NCBI GenBank assembly: GCA_019915135.1
Contig: JAHLMK010000012.1
Location: 992,001 to 1,056,000, forward strand
DNA length: 64,000 bases
Direction: 5' to 3'
Source of the DNA: Strobilurus pachycystidiatus
Lineage: Eukaryota; Basidiomycota; Agaricomycetes; Agaricales; Physalacriaceae
In this document: one piece after another, positions 1-10,396 of the stretch
Layout of the letters: the number at the start of each line of letters is the position of its first letter
Numbering within the stretch: the stretch's first letter is position 1
Translations under genes and position numbers: made by a program
Notes under the pieces: generated by a model
What the model saw: only the letters and a program-made list of their open reading frames with translations
What the model was told of the DNA's origin: nothing
Databases searched by the model: none

Positions 1-502
1 GTCCCTCCACCTCGAGGACACCGGTTGTGGGTCCATAACTTATGGTGCCGAATCTGACCTGGAAGAGCAAGTAGCTCTGGTCAAAGACCTTGCGGCCTTG
101 ATAAAGCTCGACCAGGTCAATCAGTATCTCGTCCAGTTTACCCTCCACATAGAAGATGACCATGGGTCTTTGGAAACTGTACCAGGCTACATACTCGGCA
201 TGTTACGTGGGCAATTCGGGGAATTTCCCAACCTCACGCACCTGCGCTTCGCAGTTCTTTCCCTTCAAAAATCCTTGGTGGTGCAGGTGCTGGAGAATCG
301 AGCTCTGAACTTTGACTCGTGCTGTCTTGCGAAGCTGCAATCACTCACCATTGTTTGGGAAGCGAAATGGCGGGGGCGTGAAAGATTTAGAAGGGAAGTG
401 TCTTTTCTGGACACGTTTAGAAACCATGGGACAGTAATTGAGGTAGTTCCTCATAAGCGCGACGCCGATAAATATTGGACTACGGATTCAGATTCCTCCT
501 AG
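1..502 (+). CDS. C-terminal part of an F-box/LRR-like protein (5' end outside window)
   Basis: The frame is open from base 2 to the stop at 500-502, so the gene begins upstream of the window. About 166 residues are visible. They align by eye with the C-terminus of the F-box-like protein at 2114-3694: both have a short leucine-rich block (here FPNLTHLRFAV, there FPRLRHLGFTI), then a conserved V.L...R.L.F......KL.S stretch, a basic W+GR motif and an F..HG...E.P ending. The F-box itself would lie upstream. In such proteins the N-terminal F-box recruits SKP1 of an SCF ubiquitin ligase and the leucine-rich part binds substrates; that role is inferred from the paralogue. Function of this copy is unknown. 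Confidence 0.7.
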   Translation, partial: SLHLEDTGCGSITYGAESDLEEQVALVKDLAALIKLDQVNQYLVQFTLHIEDDHGSLETVPGYILGMLRGQFGEFPNLTHLRFAVLSLQKSLVVQVLENRALNFDSCCLAKLQSLTIVWEAKWRGRERFRREVSFLDTFRNHGTVIEVVPHKRDADKYWTTDSDSS

Positions 503-659
503 ATTATCGTAACTAGAGTATGTCTATCAATACATATAACAGTAAACGTCTCTGTCAGGTCTTTGTCAAGTCTTAGTTCGTATGATGTATCGCAATACAG
601 CGACCTACTAGAGCCGGGATTCCAGGCTAGTATCGCGATAATTTTTTGACGCGTACGTG

Positions 660-1610
660 ACATTCCACGTGAGCCACTCTTCGTAACTCAGTTTGAAGTA
701 ACGTAAAAGTTGTTCCTTACTGTACCTTTCTACATACGTTCAACTTCAAGTTAGGGAGCACAAGTATCAGACCATAGGCCATACATAGCTGTCTGCTTCT
801 CGCTACATGAAGTCAGGCGCTCTGACATCTCTCGTACGAGGATTTCCTCCTGACTTGCGGCCTGGGTCCAATGGGACAAGCTTTCATGTGCGTTATCATG
901 CTCTTCGCGACTAGCAGACGACGCCGATTCACAAATCTCGTCAGAATGGGCCCCAGAAGGCAGCTGCAGAAGTGGCGCGCTTAGGAACCCTTCCTCGCGG
1001 CCTCAAGGTCCAGTGCGGTGTCCACTACACACCTCCGAAACTCAACTTTGGATGGGCCATGAGGGAGGAAGAGCTCACTGCTTTCCTCGAGTCGCAGCAA
1101 CCCGAATTGCTTGCCCTCTGCTCGCCTTATGACTTTGTGAGACAATGCTACCACGCGCCGAGTATCGACATCCGCGCTACCATGAAGCTCATCCACAAGC
1201 ACTTTGTCGAAGTGCTTGACATCAACCCCCTCTGGAAACCGCGCATGGAACTTAAAATTGAGATGGGCTGCCATCAACTCGACTGCTTGTCTATCACAAA
1301 TACATATGTGAACGGAAATGGCCTGCCGCCTCTGGAGGTCATCGATTTGATCAAGAATTTCTTCCAATTCAGCGAAGGTCCCCGCTGGTTCTTGGATTAT
1401 CTGCATGGGTCCTGGAGGACACGATGTATCTCAAGAACGAAGGCAGGGGAACTCTGTATCACTAACAAGTTTTGAGGTGTCAAGGAAACGTATCAGTCTC
1501 CAAAGTCTTTCACTGACGACATCGATGCAGTAGTCCAAATAACCGCCTCCATGGACGCACACTCAGGTTCTTGCTATCCCACCTTGGTCCGTCCTCCCAT
1601 GAGATCCTGT
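660..1610 (+). repeat. Dispersed repeat copy 1 (inverted partner at about 55895-56780)
   Basis: Roughly 950 bases that match the reverse complement of about 55895-56780. The match starts near the shared CGTGAGCCACTCTT, includes the leader before the start codon, the 57-base intron, the coding part and the downstream CCTCCATGGACGCA. Outside these limits similarity fades. The copies differ by substitutions and small indels, so the duplication is not recent. Limits are approximate because they were judged by eye. Confidence 0.65.
807..1475 (+). CDS. Small two-exon gene of unknown function, paralogue of the broken copy at 55952-56667
   Basis: Proposed exons are 807-887 and 945-1475, joined in phase 0 across a 57-base intron (GTGCGT...GTCAG). 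Exon 1 encodes a short leader beginning MKSGALTSLV; exon 2 continues in the same frame without a stop, giving about 203 residues. The intron and both exons are recognisable in the inverted copy, which supports the model. The best conserved block between copies is EEELTAFLES, MKLIHKHFVEVL, NPLW and NTY.NGNGLPPLEVI. No family was recognised. The last 30 residues differ in frame between copies, so the true C-terminus is uncertain. It could be a fragment of a larger family member. Confidence 0.5.
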
Positions 1611-2113
1611 GTTTACAGCACTGATAATATTTGCAGCTATCCCTGTATCACTATCTTTCTCGTGTCAACGGTCGCATACACATTTGTATCATATGTACAA
1701 CTTGAACCTCGGCTTATACTACGCCTATCGAACAATTGTCTCTTTACAACTTGTCTGAGTCGGCGCCGCTATTTCAGTACGACTGCTCCGCATATCTTTG
1801 GCTATCAAGTACATTCATCTTCATCTACAAATTCTCATTCATTGTCATGAATGAATGATTCCTACCGAATTCATCCATATGCGTGTTCAAAATGCTCACT
1901 TCCAAGGCCTTTCTCACGGTTTTGGCTTCAGTCTGTACACTGATCATCACGTCTAATTGAACCCGTCTTTCCCTTACTCTCATCATGGTTCGCCCTCATC
2001 AGTTATTCTATCAATGAAATTGGAGCAATCATGGCTTATAGGATGCCTCACAGCCGAGACAAACACGTTCCAAAGCTGGAAAAGCGCGCGAAGCATTGCC
2101 CAACCTCGACGTT
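1476..2113. other. Intergenic stretch, no convincing gene
   Basis: The first part is the tail of the dispersed repeat. The rest has only short frames with no domain, no splice-supported structure and no similarity to the neighbours. It must hold the promoter of the F-box gene starting at 2114. Confidence 0.5.
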
Positions 2114-3694
2114 ATGGCTCTCCTGTATACGAATCATGTCACGGCTCCCCATGAGCGGCCCGTTATCAAAGCGTCCATCGAGAACCACCGCCGGGCCCTC
2201 GAGAACGTGGATGCCGAAGTAGACGAGCTCTACGCGTCCATTGGTCGTCTGAAGAGAAAACGCACCGGAATAGAGGAAATAATCGCGTATCACCAAAAAC
2301 TTCTCCGTCCGAGCCCTATGCGGACGCTGCCTCCAGAAGTTTTGGGCGAAATTTTTCTAGCTTCCTGCGAAATGCACGCAATGCCGACGTTGAAGGACTG
2401 GGCGAGTAGCCCGGACAAGCTTTCTGTCAGGGCCTTACGTCGGTCGCGCATGACGTTGCTTGCGATTTGCCGTCGATGGCGTATGGTTGCCTTATCGACC
2501 CCGCAGCTGTGGCGGTCCTTTTACATCTCGAGATTTGGGCTCGATGGGGAGGCATGCCAGACTTGGTTGAAGTCTGCCGCCTCCGTTCCTATGCATTTTG
2601 CTTATGCTGTCGACGATGACAATGCTAGTCTGCAGTTTCTCATTCAGCACGTTCCACGCTGCACAGAGCTGCAATTGTTACTTACGAGGTGGCTGTTATG
2701 GGACGGTACGGGGCCGGATGCCGACCTCCTTTTCAAGTTGTCCGTCTCTGGTCCTAACCTCACGACGTTGACTTTGGTTTCGGACCTCTGGGACGTCGAA
2801 TTCTCTCGGGATCTTCCAAGTGCTTTCTTACGAACTACACCTCTGCTCAATTCCCTCACCACGGATATGCCTGTCGCATTGCTCCATCCTTCATCCGGAC
2901 ACCTCACTCGCTTGCATCTCACTGGTCGAGTGACTTTACCTGAAATTCTTACATGCATGAAGCTAGTCGGGAGCTTGGAGTCGCTCCGGGTCAGCCATGT
3001 CACGCAGATGACAACAGTCCTTGCGTCAGACCCTCTCATCCACCGGCACCTTCAGTCCATTCATATCCGATTGGACAATGATACGGACAGCTCGTATGAG
3101 CATCTCTTTGACGCCATCACCCTTCCACACCTCGAAGTCCTTGATATCGATCCCGACCTATTCCCACTCCTGTCGTTGAAGAATTTCTTCCACAGGTCGT
3201 CGTGCCAGATCCAGTCGTTGTCGATACGATTGAAGTGGCCTGGAGGCGATTCTGCAGTTCTTGTCCGCGAGCTTTTGGAGTGCTTGAACTCTGAGCAGGT
3301 TGAACCGCACGTCCAGCGTCTGGTGGTTCTGCTGTTCTCAACCCACGGATTCGATCCCATCCATGATCTCCCCTCCCCTCTCCTCGAAAACCTATCAGGG
3401 CAGACCGGAGCGTTTCCGCGTCTCCGCCACTTGGGGTTCACGATCTCAAAAAAGGAAGAGGCTTTAGCTGTGCAGCTCTTTAGCAATCGATTTCTGGAGT
3501 TCCATGCAAAGGCCGTTGCCAAGTTGGAATCCTTCGCACTTCATGACCACATCAACCGAAGTGACCCATGGAGAGGAAGGCAAGAAGCTCCTTGTTATCT
3601 GCAGCGATTCAAAGAGCATGGTGCGATTACTGTCTTTGAAATTCCTAGGCACAGCGGTTGGAGAGAACTACGACGATGGTTAGATTCTGATTGA
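2114..3694 (+). CDS. F-box-like/LRR protein
   Basis: A single exon of about 526 residues. The first ATG in frame is at 2114; the frame is open a little upstream but only with a non-ATG codon. An N-terminal coiled-coil region (residues about 15-60, rich in E, L, K, R) is followed by an F-box-like motif LPPEVLGEIF at about residues 72-81 and by W-rich helices (RRWRMVALSTPQLW), the arrangement common in mushroom F-box families. The remainder is leucine-rich repeats without a recognised domain. By family knowledge it would be a substrate adaptor of an SCF ubiquitin ligase; the substrate is unknown. It is a paralogue of the truncated gene at the left window edge, so this end of the window lies in a small F-box cluster. 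Such genes are highly expanded in Agaricomycetes. Confidence 0.85.
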   Translation: MALLYTNHVTAPHERPVIKASIENHRRALENVDAEVDELYASIGRLKRKRTGIEEIIAYHQKLLRPSPMRTLPPEVLGEIFLASCEMHAMPTLKDWASSPDKLSVRALRRSRMTLLAICRRWRMVALSTPQLWRSFYISRFGLDGEACQTWLKSAASVPMHFAYAVDDDNASLQFLIQHVPRCTELQLLLTRWLLWDGTGPDADLLFKLSVSGPNLTTLTLVSDLWDVEFSRDLPSAFLRTTPLLNSLTTDMPVALLHPSSGHLTRLHLTGRVTLPEILTCMKLVGSLESLRVSHVTQMTTVLASDPLIHRHLQSIHIRLDNDTDSSYEHLFDAITLPHLEVLDIDPDLFPLLSLKNFFHRSSCQIQSLSIRLKWPGGDSAVLVRELLECLNSEQVEPHVQRLVVLLFSTHGFDPIHDLPSPLLENLSGQTGAFPRLRHLGFTISKKEEALAVQLFSNRFLEFHAKAVAKLESFALHDHINRSDPWRGRQEAPCYLQRFKEHGAITVFEIPRHSGWRELRRWLDSD

Positions 3695-3743
3695 GATAGC
3701 GATCTTGCCCATATGTGATAATGCAAAGTAACGAGACACAGAA

Positions 3744-4436
3744 CTAATATCTGTACCGCGTGGAATAATCTGCAACGGCGACATGAGTCAGGTCGATGAA
3801 CAAGACACGGGAGATAGGCACGTACCTTTCGGTGACACGACTAAGCCTCTACCTTTAGACGCCCCGCGGTACACTGTTTCGATTATATCAATCATCTACA
3901 GGAGAAGAGTTAGAGGGATGACAGATAAATCCTGATATGATCCGACCTCTTGCTTGTTGTCCATGGCCCAGTTACTAGCGAGGATAGTCAGTGGATGGAA
4001 GCGACTCGTAGTTGCTCTACTCACATTTTGTTGTTATTACCGGTTCCCAAATCAATCATGATATGTTTATTACTGGAGTTGGTGTGTAAGGATGGTTTCA
4101 ATGCGATGATCGGGAACGTACCGGTAGAAGAACATAACTGTGCAAGGATCGTACAGCTCGTACATCTATGTGCGCCACAATCAGCACACTAGAAATGGGA
4201 GGCGAGAAGAAGACAGATCTCACCTTATTGAAGTCGGGAACCTCTGTAATATCGCAGAGGTAGATGACGGCGAAGTTTTGGACTTTCTCTGCCACAGAGT
4301 ACAGCGTTTCGTCCATGGTCATGCATTGACTGTCCCAGTCATGGCCGAAACGAATCAGCACAACACGGTCTTCCTCAGATTTAATGGCTTCATCGACGTG
4401 CCATCCAGACGGAAGATGAGGGAGAAAATAAGACAT
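3744..4436 (-). CDS. dim1: U5 snRNP component Dim1 (TXNL4A-type thioredoxin-fold splicing factor)
   Basis: Six exons on the minus strand: 4224-4436, 4122-4165, 4025-4072, 3947-3974, 3826-3895, 3744-3769, all junctions in frame, giving exactly 142 residues, the length of Dim1/TXNL4A in other eukaryotes. The start MSYFLPHLPSGW, the block VVLIRFGHDWD, the P of EVPDF, MYELYDPCTVMFF, HIMIDLGTGNNNKI and the ending DYSTRYRY are diagnostic. Dim1 sits in the U4/U6.U5 tri-snRNP and is essential for pre-mRNA splicing and mitotic entry in yeasts. The fourth intron begins with an uncommon donor, GTCGGA. The very high exon number for a 142-codon gene is typical of basidiomycete housekeeping genes. Confidence 0.97.
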
Positions 4437-4771
4437 GGATGATGATCAGTTAGAGAGTGTAAAAGCAAGGAAGGAATGCCGGCAGCCGATCAACATCAGT
4501 CAACATCAGCCTTTCGCACGTGAATTCTACTCACTCACTCTCGAAGTTAAACTTACTAGCCAGTCGTTCGCCAAATAAAACTCAATGACATGGTGGTGGC
4601 GAGTCTACCGGAAAACGAACGATACTTGTCACCGCATACATTGACCAACTTGATGCGTCTAAATTAGAGGCAGCCGACAATGTGAGATCGATAGAACACG
4701 TCGATGGCTAGTCACACTTGAGACTCCTTGAAAATGTCCTTTCTTTTGTAGTCACTCCTCATATCTCAACA
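4437..4771. other. Intergenic region upstream of dim1
   Basis: 335 bases between the dim1 start codon and the stop codon of the upstream adenosine deaminase gene on the same strand. It holds the dim1 promoter and the 3' end of TAD1. No other feature seen. Confidence 0.6.
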
Positions 4772-6168
4772 TCATGTCGCATCATTCAATTCTGATCTAA
4801 CCCAGCCAACGAAAGGAGCTCCAGGACCTAGAAGTCGAAGTTTGGCATCCTGATAGTCCGTTTGGGACCGTTTGGCTTCATTGTAGGACGACCTGAGAGG
4901 AAAATCAGAATGCTCATTTTGGATTGACCCAGTGTCATACGCAGTGAATAGCAGCTCGTTGTACAGCTTCAACATCCCGAGTCGACTAAGAAGCGGTCTA
5001 AGAGAATTTTCAGCGACGTAAATTACGAGAAGAGGAGCAGGATTACATTGACTTGTCGCGTAACCTGTGCTTGGGAGATACGCCACGCTTGTAACCATTG
5101 ATGAGGACTTCGGGCACCTTTACAGAATCGGAAACCCAACATAACGCTGTAACCAAGTTCAACCAGACTCTCACAGAAAAGATATTGCGCGTCACTTGCA
5201 TTCATGACAAGATCCTGTCGCAGAACTGAGAGCCTCTCGGGAATGCACGAAGACACGGTCAGTGAATCTTATGTCGGGTCTGTGAAGTGCAAAGCCTGGA
5301 GGCAGTTCTGTTTCAACAGTCAACTCTACAACAGAAACGGACGCAGCTGCTAGATGTACCATTCACACCAACCAATCTGCCATAAAGAGCGCGATAGCAG
5401 TCCTCTCGTACCACCTCTTGAAGCTGATTGGAAACTCCGCCAACAATGACACAGGAGATGTATACAGGCTTCAGAAATCGCGAGAGTAAAGCACCCTGTA
5501 TCCCCAGAACGCTCCAGGATGCGATCTTGTCACTGCAAGACATGGACTGCGTTGGAGGAGAGTCGGCGCGTCCAGGTTTGGTCCTAAGGACACCCACAAG
5601 GGAGTAATTGTCTCGACCCCGGGAGGCTTGATTGGATGACAACTCGGGGAAGAAAGTAGAATTTTTGAGCTGCGCCATCTCCTCGTCCTGGAAGAAAGCG
5701 AGAAAATTGGTAGATGCATCTCCGCCTTGAATAACAACGTAAGTCACGTCAAGGTAGAAGAATCTACAACTTACATGGAACAGTAGAGATGTACATGCGA
5801 AGTTCAACGCCATCCGCGAGGGCGTACTTGTCATTCCACTTGAAGATCCATTCGGACGAGTCGTCAGACTTGAGATCACGTTGGATTTCCTCCAAAAACC
5901 ATCGCACAGCACCCCGGCGGGCCAGAATTTCTGCGTGGCTGTCGTGAAGCGCTTCGCCGGATGCCGGCAATTTGACTGTTGGAAGGCATTTCGTTCCTGT
6001 GCCAAGAGAAATGACTTTAAAGGATCCAGTCGCTGCGTTCAGAAGGCAGAAAGCAGCGAGAATGGTGTATTTTCCCGATGGAGGGTTGAAGTTTAAGGAA
6101 TCATAGCGAGTGAGAATGTCGTGCACTATGTCACTGTCAAAGTCATGGTTGCTGGTCAAGTCGTTCAT
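4772..6168 (-). CDS. TAD1: tRNA-specific adenosine deaminase 1 (TAD1/ADAT1)
   Basis: Deaminates adenosine 37 to inosine in tRNA-Ala. Exon 1 is 5775-6168 and exon 2 starts at 5725; a 49-base intron splits the Cys codon of the VPCGDAS zinc motif. Visible signatures are GTGTKCLP, the active-site [13 protein letters not shown] (zinc His and catalytic Glu), VPCGDAS and the second Cys in [20 protein letters not shown], then [36 protein letters not shown] and [11 protein letters not shown], all in family order. Further introns lie between about 5350 and 5120 and near 5040; their exact ends are less certain. The start codon is only 43 bases from the start of the divergent RRM gene. Confidence 0.92.
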
Positions 6169-6211
6169 GAGGTCGGGTTAGGGTTTGCAACATTTTCTTT
6201 CGACGATCACA

Positions 6212-7372
6212 ATGTTCTCACTACTGAGACAGACAATACCGCGGCGACTGGGAAGCGCGTCAATGCACGGCGACACAGGTATCCTCGTACAGGCAACAAT
6301 CAAGGCGACCAACATTCCACGCGTTGTCGACGCCGCGGCAATGCACGAGGAGTTCTCGAGATTTGGAGAGGTCGTCCAACTTCGAATAGGTACGGATCTA
6401 CCGCCTCTTCCTCTTCATACAAAGTAAATGACTCTACCTTCTAGTCAAAAAGGAAGACACAGATGTTGCCTCGGCCGCGTATATCACCTACCAGCAGAAT
6501 AGGCATGCCAAGCGCGCTCTTGCTTTTCATGCATACGATCCTATATACCTCTCCTCTCCCAAAGGAAAGTGGAAGAAACTGGAACTTTCCATGGCTTTGA
6601 ACACCTACGCCTCTGATCCTCGCTACACGATGGGCATTCGGAAGCATGTTGTTGAAAGCGTACCGAAGGAAGCTCAGCAGCCGTCCGACACCCTATACAT
6701 TGGCAGCCTGGATTACAGTGCACCTGTCGCAGAGCTGAAAGAGTACTTCGAGCATTGGGGCCCCGTGCAGAAAGTCTGGCTTGGTCAGCGGTGCATTCCA
6801 ATAATATACTGCACAATGCTCAATCAATTCTAGTCAAAGACTCCCTCGGGCAACCCAAAGGCTTCGCCTTCGTTCGATTCACCACCGAAGAACACGCTAC
6901 GGCATGTTGGGAAGATGCAGACCGGCCTCCCATCCGCACAAGAAAAATCGTCGTTCAGTACCAAAAACCAAGATACAGAGGTCCACAAACACCCCAGTAT
7001 CGCAAAACCACTCTTTCTCTTTCCAAGCCACTACCACCACCAGCTCCGACCATCCCGAAACTCTTTGTCGGTAATTTGGATTACAAGACCGCCATTGGCG
7101 AGTTCAAGGAGTACTTTGAACGTTGGGGCACAGTCAAGAAAGCTGTTATCTGTAAGTCGATTACTGGAGTAGTTGCTCTCGCTAATTATGTGAACACAGC
7201 CAAAGACGACACGGGACTGTCGCGGGGCTTCGGATATGTCGTATTCGAGACAGCTGCCGAAGCGAAATGGTGTCGTGACGACCCCAACGAGCGACCATCT
7301 CTTCGTGGAAGAGAACTAGCCATCACAGAATTCGAACGCGATACCAAGGGTCAAATTCGGCATGTTGCTTGA
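6212..7372 (+). CDS. RNA-binding protein with three RRM-like domains
   Basis: Exons 6212-6389, 6445-6783, 6834-7151 and 7200-7372 give 335 residues with every junction in phase 1. Three RRM-like units are seen: a weak first one (about residues 15-95; EEFSRFGEVVQLRI), a clear second one (about 135-215; RNP2 LYIGSL, helix ELKEYFEHWGPV, RNP1 KGFAFVRF) and a clear third one (about 240-320; LFVGNL, FKEYFERWGTV, RGFGYVVF). The second and third are strikingly alike. Each RRM is interrupted by a phase 1 intron at the same place, just after strand beta 2 (QLRI, KVWL, KAVI). The start MFSLLRQTIPRRLG looks like a mitochondrial presequence, so a role in mitochondrial RNA is possible but unproven. It may share a tiny promoter with TAD1. 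Confidence 0.85.
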
Positions 7373-7808
7373 CCTCACTTGGGCGAAACGTTTAGGTCTT
7401 CAGTCTACCACGGACACACGACAGTCAGCCTATGCTGTCTTCTAACATCGCCTTCCCAGAATCATACCATGGTAGAGCGGCTCTGCATATAGCGCAGGAA
7501 TCACGGGCACCTCGGACAGTCTGAGCGAAGCTCTCCCCTTCGACGGAATTGGGGACACAGAACGGCCGCGTAACTGTATCTCATGCCATCAACGCCTTGA
7601 GGATGGCTGAAGTCCCTGCCCAGCACAGGTACCTACGTGTGCCGGACCTAAACCCAGAGCCAGCCCAGAGCAGTCCTGGAGAGCAGAAACATATTGTACG
7701 ATACATGAAATGATAATTAATAAACCAAAAGACGCTGATGATAAGTTGAGGGATTTGGGGGTGCATGCAACAGATAAATAGATAAAATCAAGGAGGATCC
7801 CAACATAC
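7373..7808. other. Convergent intergenic region
   Basis: Contains the 3' ends of the convergent RRM and CDC14 genes. Short frames here have no supporting features. Confidence 0.6.
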
Positions 7809-10014
7809 TCAGGCAACCACATCAGCGGCACTAAAACTGCTTCTGCGGCGTCGCACACTCCTCAGCCCTGGGCGCTCCGTTTTGCTGGCGGGAACAACGA
7901 CAGCCGCAGCGTTGTTCGTCATCCATGCATCCGATGCCGGGAGCCCCGTGTTCTTCGCCGCGTCGTTCAACGACGATCCAGGTCGCTTCGATGGTATCAA
8001 AGTGGGTAATCGCGAGGGGATGGGGGAGCCAGTCATCTTGCGATTGACGGCCGCTGGGACAGGAACAGGTTTCTGGCGGACGGCAGCCTTTGCTGCAGTG
8101 GTGGTCTTGGTGGTTGCTAATCTAGGTATCTTGTTTGGCGGTTGTTGCTGTCCTGTCGACTTCACGGGTGAAGCAGGTGCCTTCGACGGCAGGGCGACAC
8201 CTTTGCGAACAGCTGCGCTGGCAGCGGTAGACCGTGTTACGCGCGTAGGTCGCTTCTCCGAGGCCGTCACCTTGGAGGACGATGCAACGGGCTGCTTGGC
8301 GGCTTTGCGAGTCACTGGTGGAGCCATACCAAGGACAGGAAGAACGTCGTCAGCCTCCAACTCTTCCGAGTCGCTCTCCTCCAGAGCTTCGCGAGCCATA
8401 CGTTTCGTTCTGGGGGTCTTGCGAGGTTGACCCGGTGTGGCGATGGCGCGAGCCTGGGCAGCAGCAGTGGCAACGTGTCGACTAGGCGTGACGGGGGGAT
8501 GAGCCAAGCTGGGCGGTGGTGTAGTCTCCATGCGGTTGAACTCTTCGTCGGTATCAGCAGGTGGCGTCGCAGGCGTCACAAGCGGCGCAGGCTCTGTGGT
8601 CGCCATCTGCTGTCGATGGATCTCATCTACTGCCGCCCATTTCGACCATTCCAGCTGCTTTAGATACATATACTGCTGCTGTGGTCCCACGACACTCCCC
8701 GGACGGACTATGCGCATGAAGGCTATGGCCTCATTTGCGGTGAAGCCGTATTTCCATATCAAGTACGCGCCAATGAGAGTGCCAGTCCGCCCTAGGCCAG
8801 CCTTACACTATGTTGCAAGAACATGTCAGCGGTCATACAGCGAAGTAGAGGAGGAGAATGACATACATGTACTGCGACAACTCCTCCCGCTTCAACGATT
8901 TTATCGGCAGTGTCGATGAATAACCGCACAATCTCATCCGTAGGGTTGGTTCCGTCGTCGAAGTAGAGTTCCATGTGATCGACGCCATGGTCTAGAAAGG
9001 TATCGCGGTCGTAGAGCTGCGTATTTAAGCGGACGACAAGCTTAATGTTTCGCTTCTCGAAGTAGTCTAGACAGTTGAGGAAGGGGGTGGGAAGCTTGCG
9101 TTGGAGCGCAAGGTTTTTAGTAGGCGGCGCTGTAGAATAGAGGGTGGTGCTGGATGGCTCTTTCTCTTTCTCCTTTTGAGTCTTGATCCAGGCGGCGTCC
9201 ACAGGCGAAGCAAAGGCGATGAAGTTGGGCGTTATCCAGTTCCAGTCGCCGTTCTCGACCTTCTCGTAATACTCGTAGTCTTCGACATCGAATTCGTTCA
9301 TGTCGCAAAGACCATTCTGCATGGCCTTCCATAGACCCCAAAGACAGTCCTGGATGTTCAGGTTGAAATCCGAGGGACCTCGTCCAGCGTCGCGAAACGG
9401 CATGAATTCAATCTCGGCGATGGGGTGGAATGCTTCCCAAGGGGCACGCCGTTGGACGATCATCTGGAGAAGTAAGATTAATGAAGTGAGGGAATTTGCT
9501 GGTAGATCCGGTACGAACGACGTATAAGGCCATAAGCAAGGCAGCGTTCGCCTTTCTTCGCGGGTCGTTTGAGGAATACAGGACGAGTCTATGCTCGGCC
9601 AGGTCTTTGTCCTAACACCAGGCACGTGAGTGGCAGCGGGTGGGCGTAGAAGAGGCCATACCTCTAAAAGCTCGTGGATGAGGATACAGGCCTTGTAAAC
9701 CATGGCAATGTTCAATGGGCCCCAGTCCTGAAAGAAGGAGAGATACAAGAGTTGGTCGTCGATAGTGAAGTAGTAGTAAGATGCCATGTCGTCTGCTGCC
9801 GACATCGACTGCCCCGCTCTGTTACGCGTTCGAATGCGCGGCTTGTTATCGGAGTCATTGCAGTGCTTGTTTAACAAAGCTGGGTTAGGCGCGGGATGCG
9901 GGAATGTCGTAAAAAACAGCCTGGAAAGCGCTCAGAGTCAAGTCCAACGTCGTTGATCAGTAGAGGCACAGACCTGTCCGAGAACTGGCAAAGTGGCTCG
10001 CATTGAATCCCCAT
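7809..10014 (-). CDS. CDC14: Cdc14-type dual-specificity protein phosphatase
   Basis: Five exons: 9974-10014, 9662-9920, 9522-9611, 8867-9463, 7809-8807, giving 661 residues with consistent phases. The N-terminal exon encodes FSDR, completing DRLFFTTF across the first intron; then [26 protein letters not shown], the FMPFRDAG loop and [14 protein letters not shown], all typical of Cdc14. The signature HCKAGLGR (residues about 329-336, catalytic Cys 330, Arg 336) starts the last exon. The C-terminal 280 residues are disordered, rich in P, S, T, A and basic residues (several TP sites), ending in RRRRSS, suggesting CDK-regulated localisation as in yeasts. Cdc14 reverses CDK phosphorylation at mitotic exit and cytokinesis. 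Start chosen as the only ATG giving the conserved first motif. Confidence 0.96.
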
Positions 10015-10396
10015 TTTGAGCAGCGTAGGTTTCGATATATCGCGGGAGGAGAGGGTCGAGGGCGAAGCGAGTTCAAGGCGTGTTGCCAACCGCACCCAGG
10101 TTGGAATAGGAAACCCCTCTTGCCAAGCACGACCAAGCACTACTTTCAACAAGGGTCGACGCGACGCAAAACACGCGTCCTGCTCGATCGTCAGGGAAAT
10201 GACCCACACCCGTGGAAGCATTCTCATTCATAGATTTGAAGACACGCATGTACGTCTGTGTGTAATCCGGAATGAACTCAAATTCCATGAAACCGCAGGA
10301 GTTTGGTATATATCAATGAAAACATCCGGTTCCTGACCAGCCCAATTGAATGCCTCGCGTCACTCAGTCTTTACGGCAGCCAATCCACGGTCACTA
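10015..10396. other. Intergenic: CDC14 upstream region and TYR1 3' end
   Basis: 382 bases. The open frames that extend over it from the CDC14 side are not conserved and are read as leader or promoter. Nothing else seen. Confidence 0.5.

Noticed and set aside
981..1406. 141-residue minus-strand frame
   Set aside because: The opposite strand has a two-exon structure conserved with the second repeat copy; this frame is its shadow.
7882..8430. 182-residue plus-strand frame
   Set aside because: Antisense to the low-complexity tail of CDC14; alanine/valine-rich by-product.
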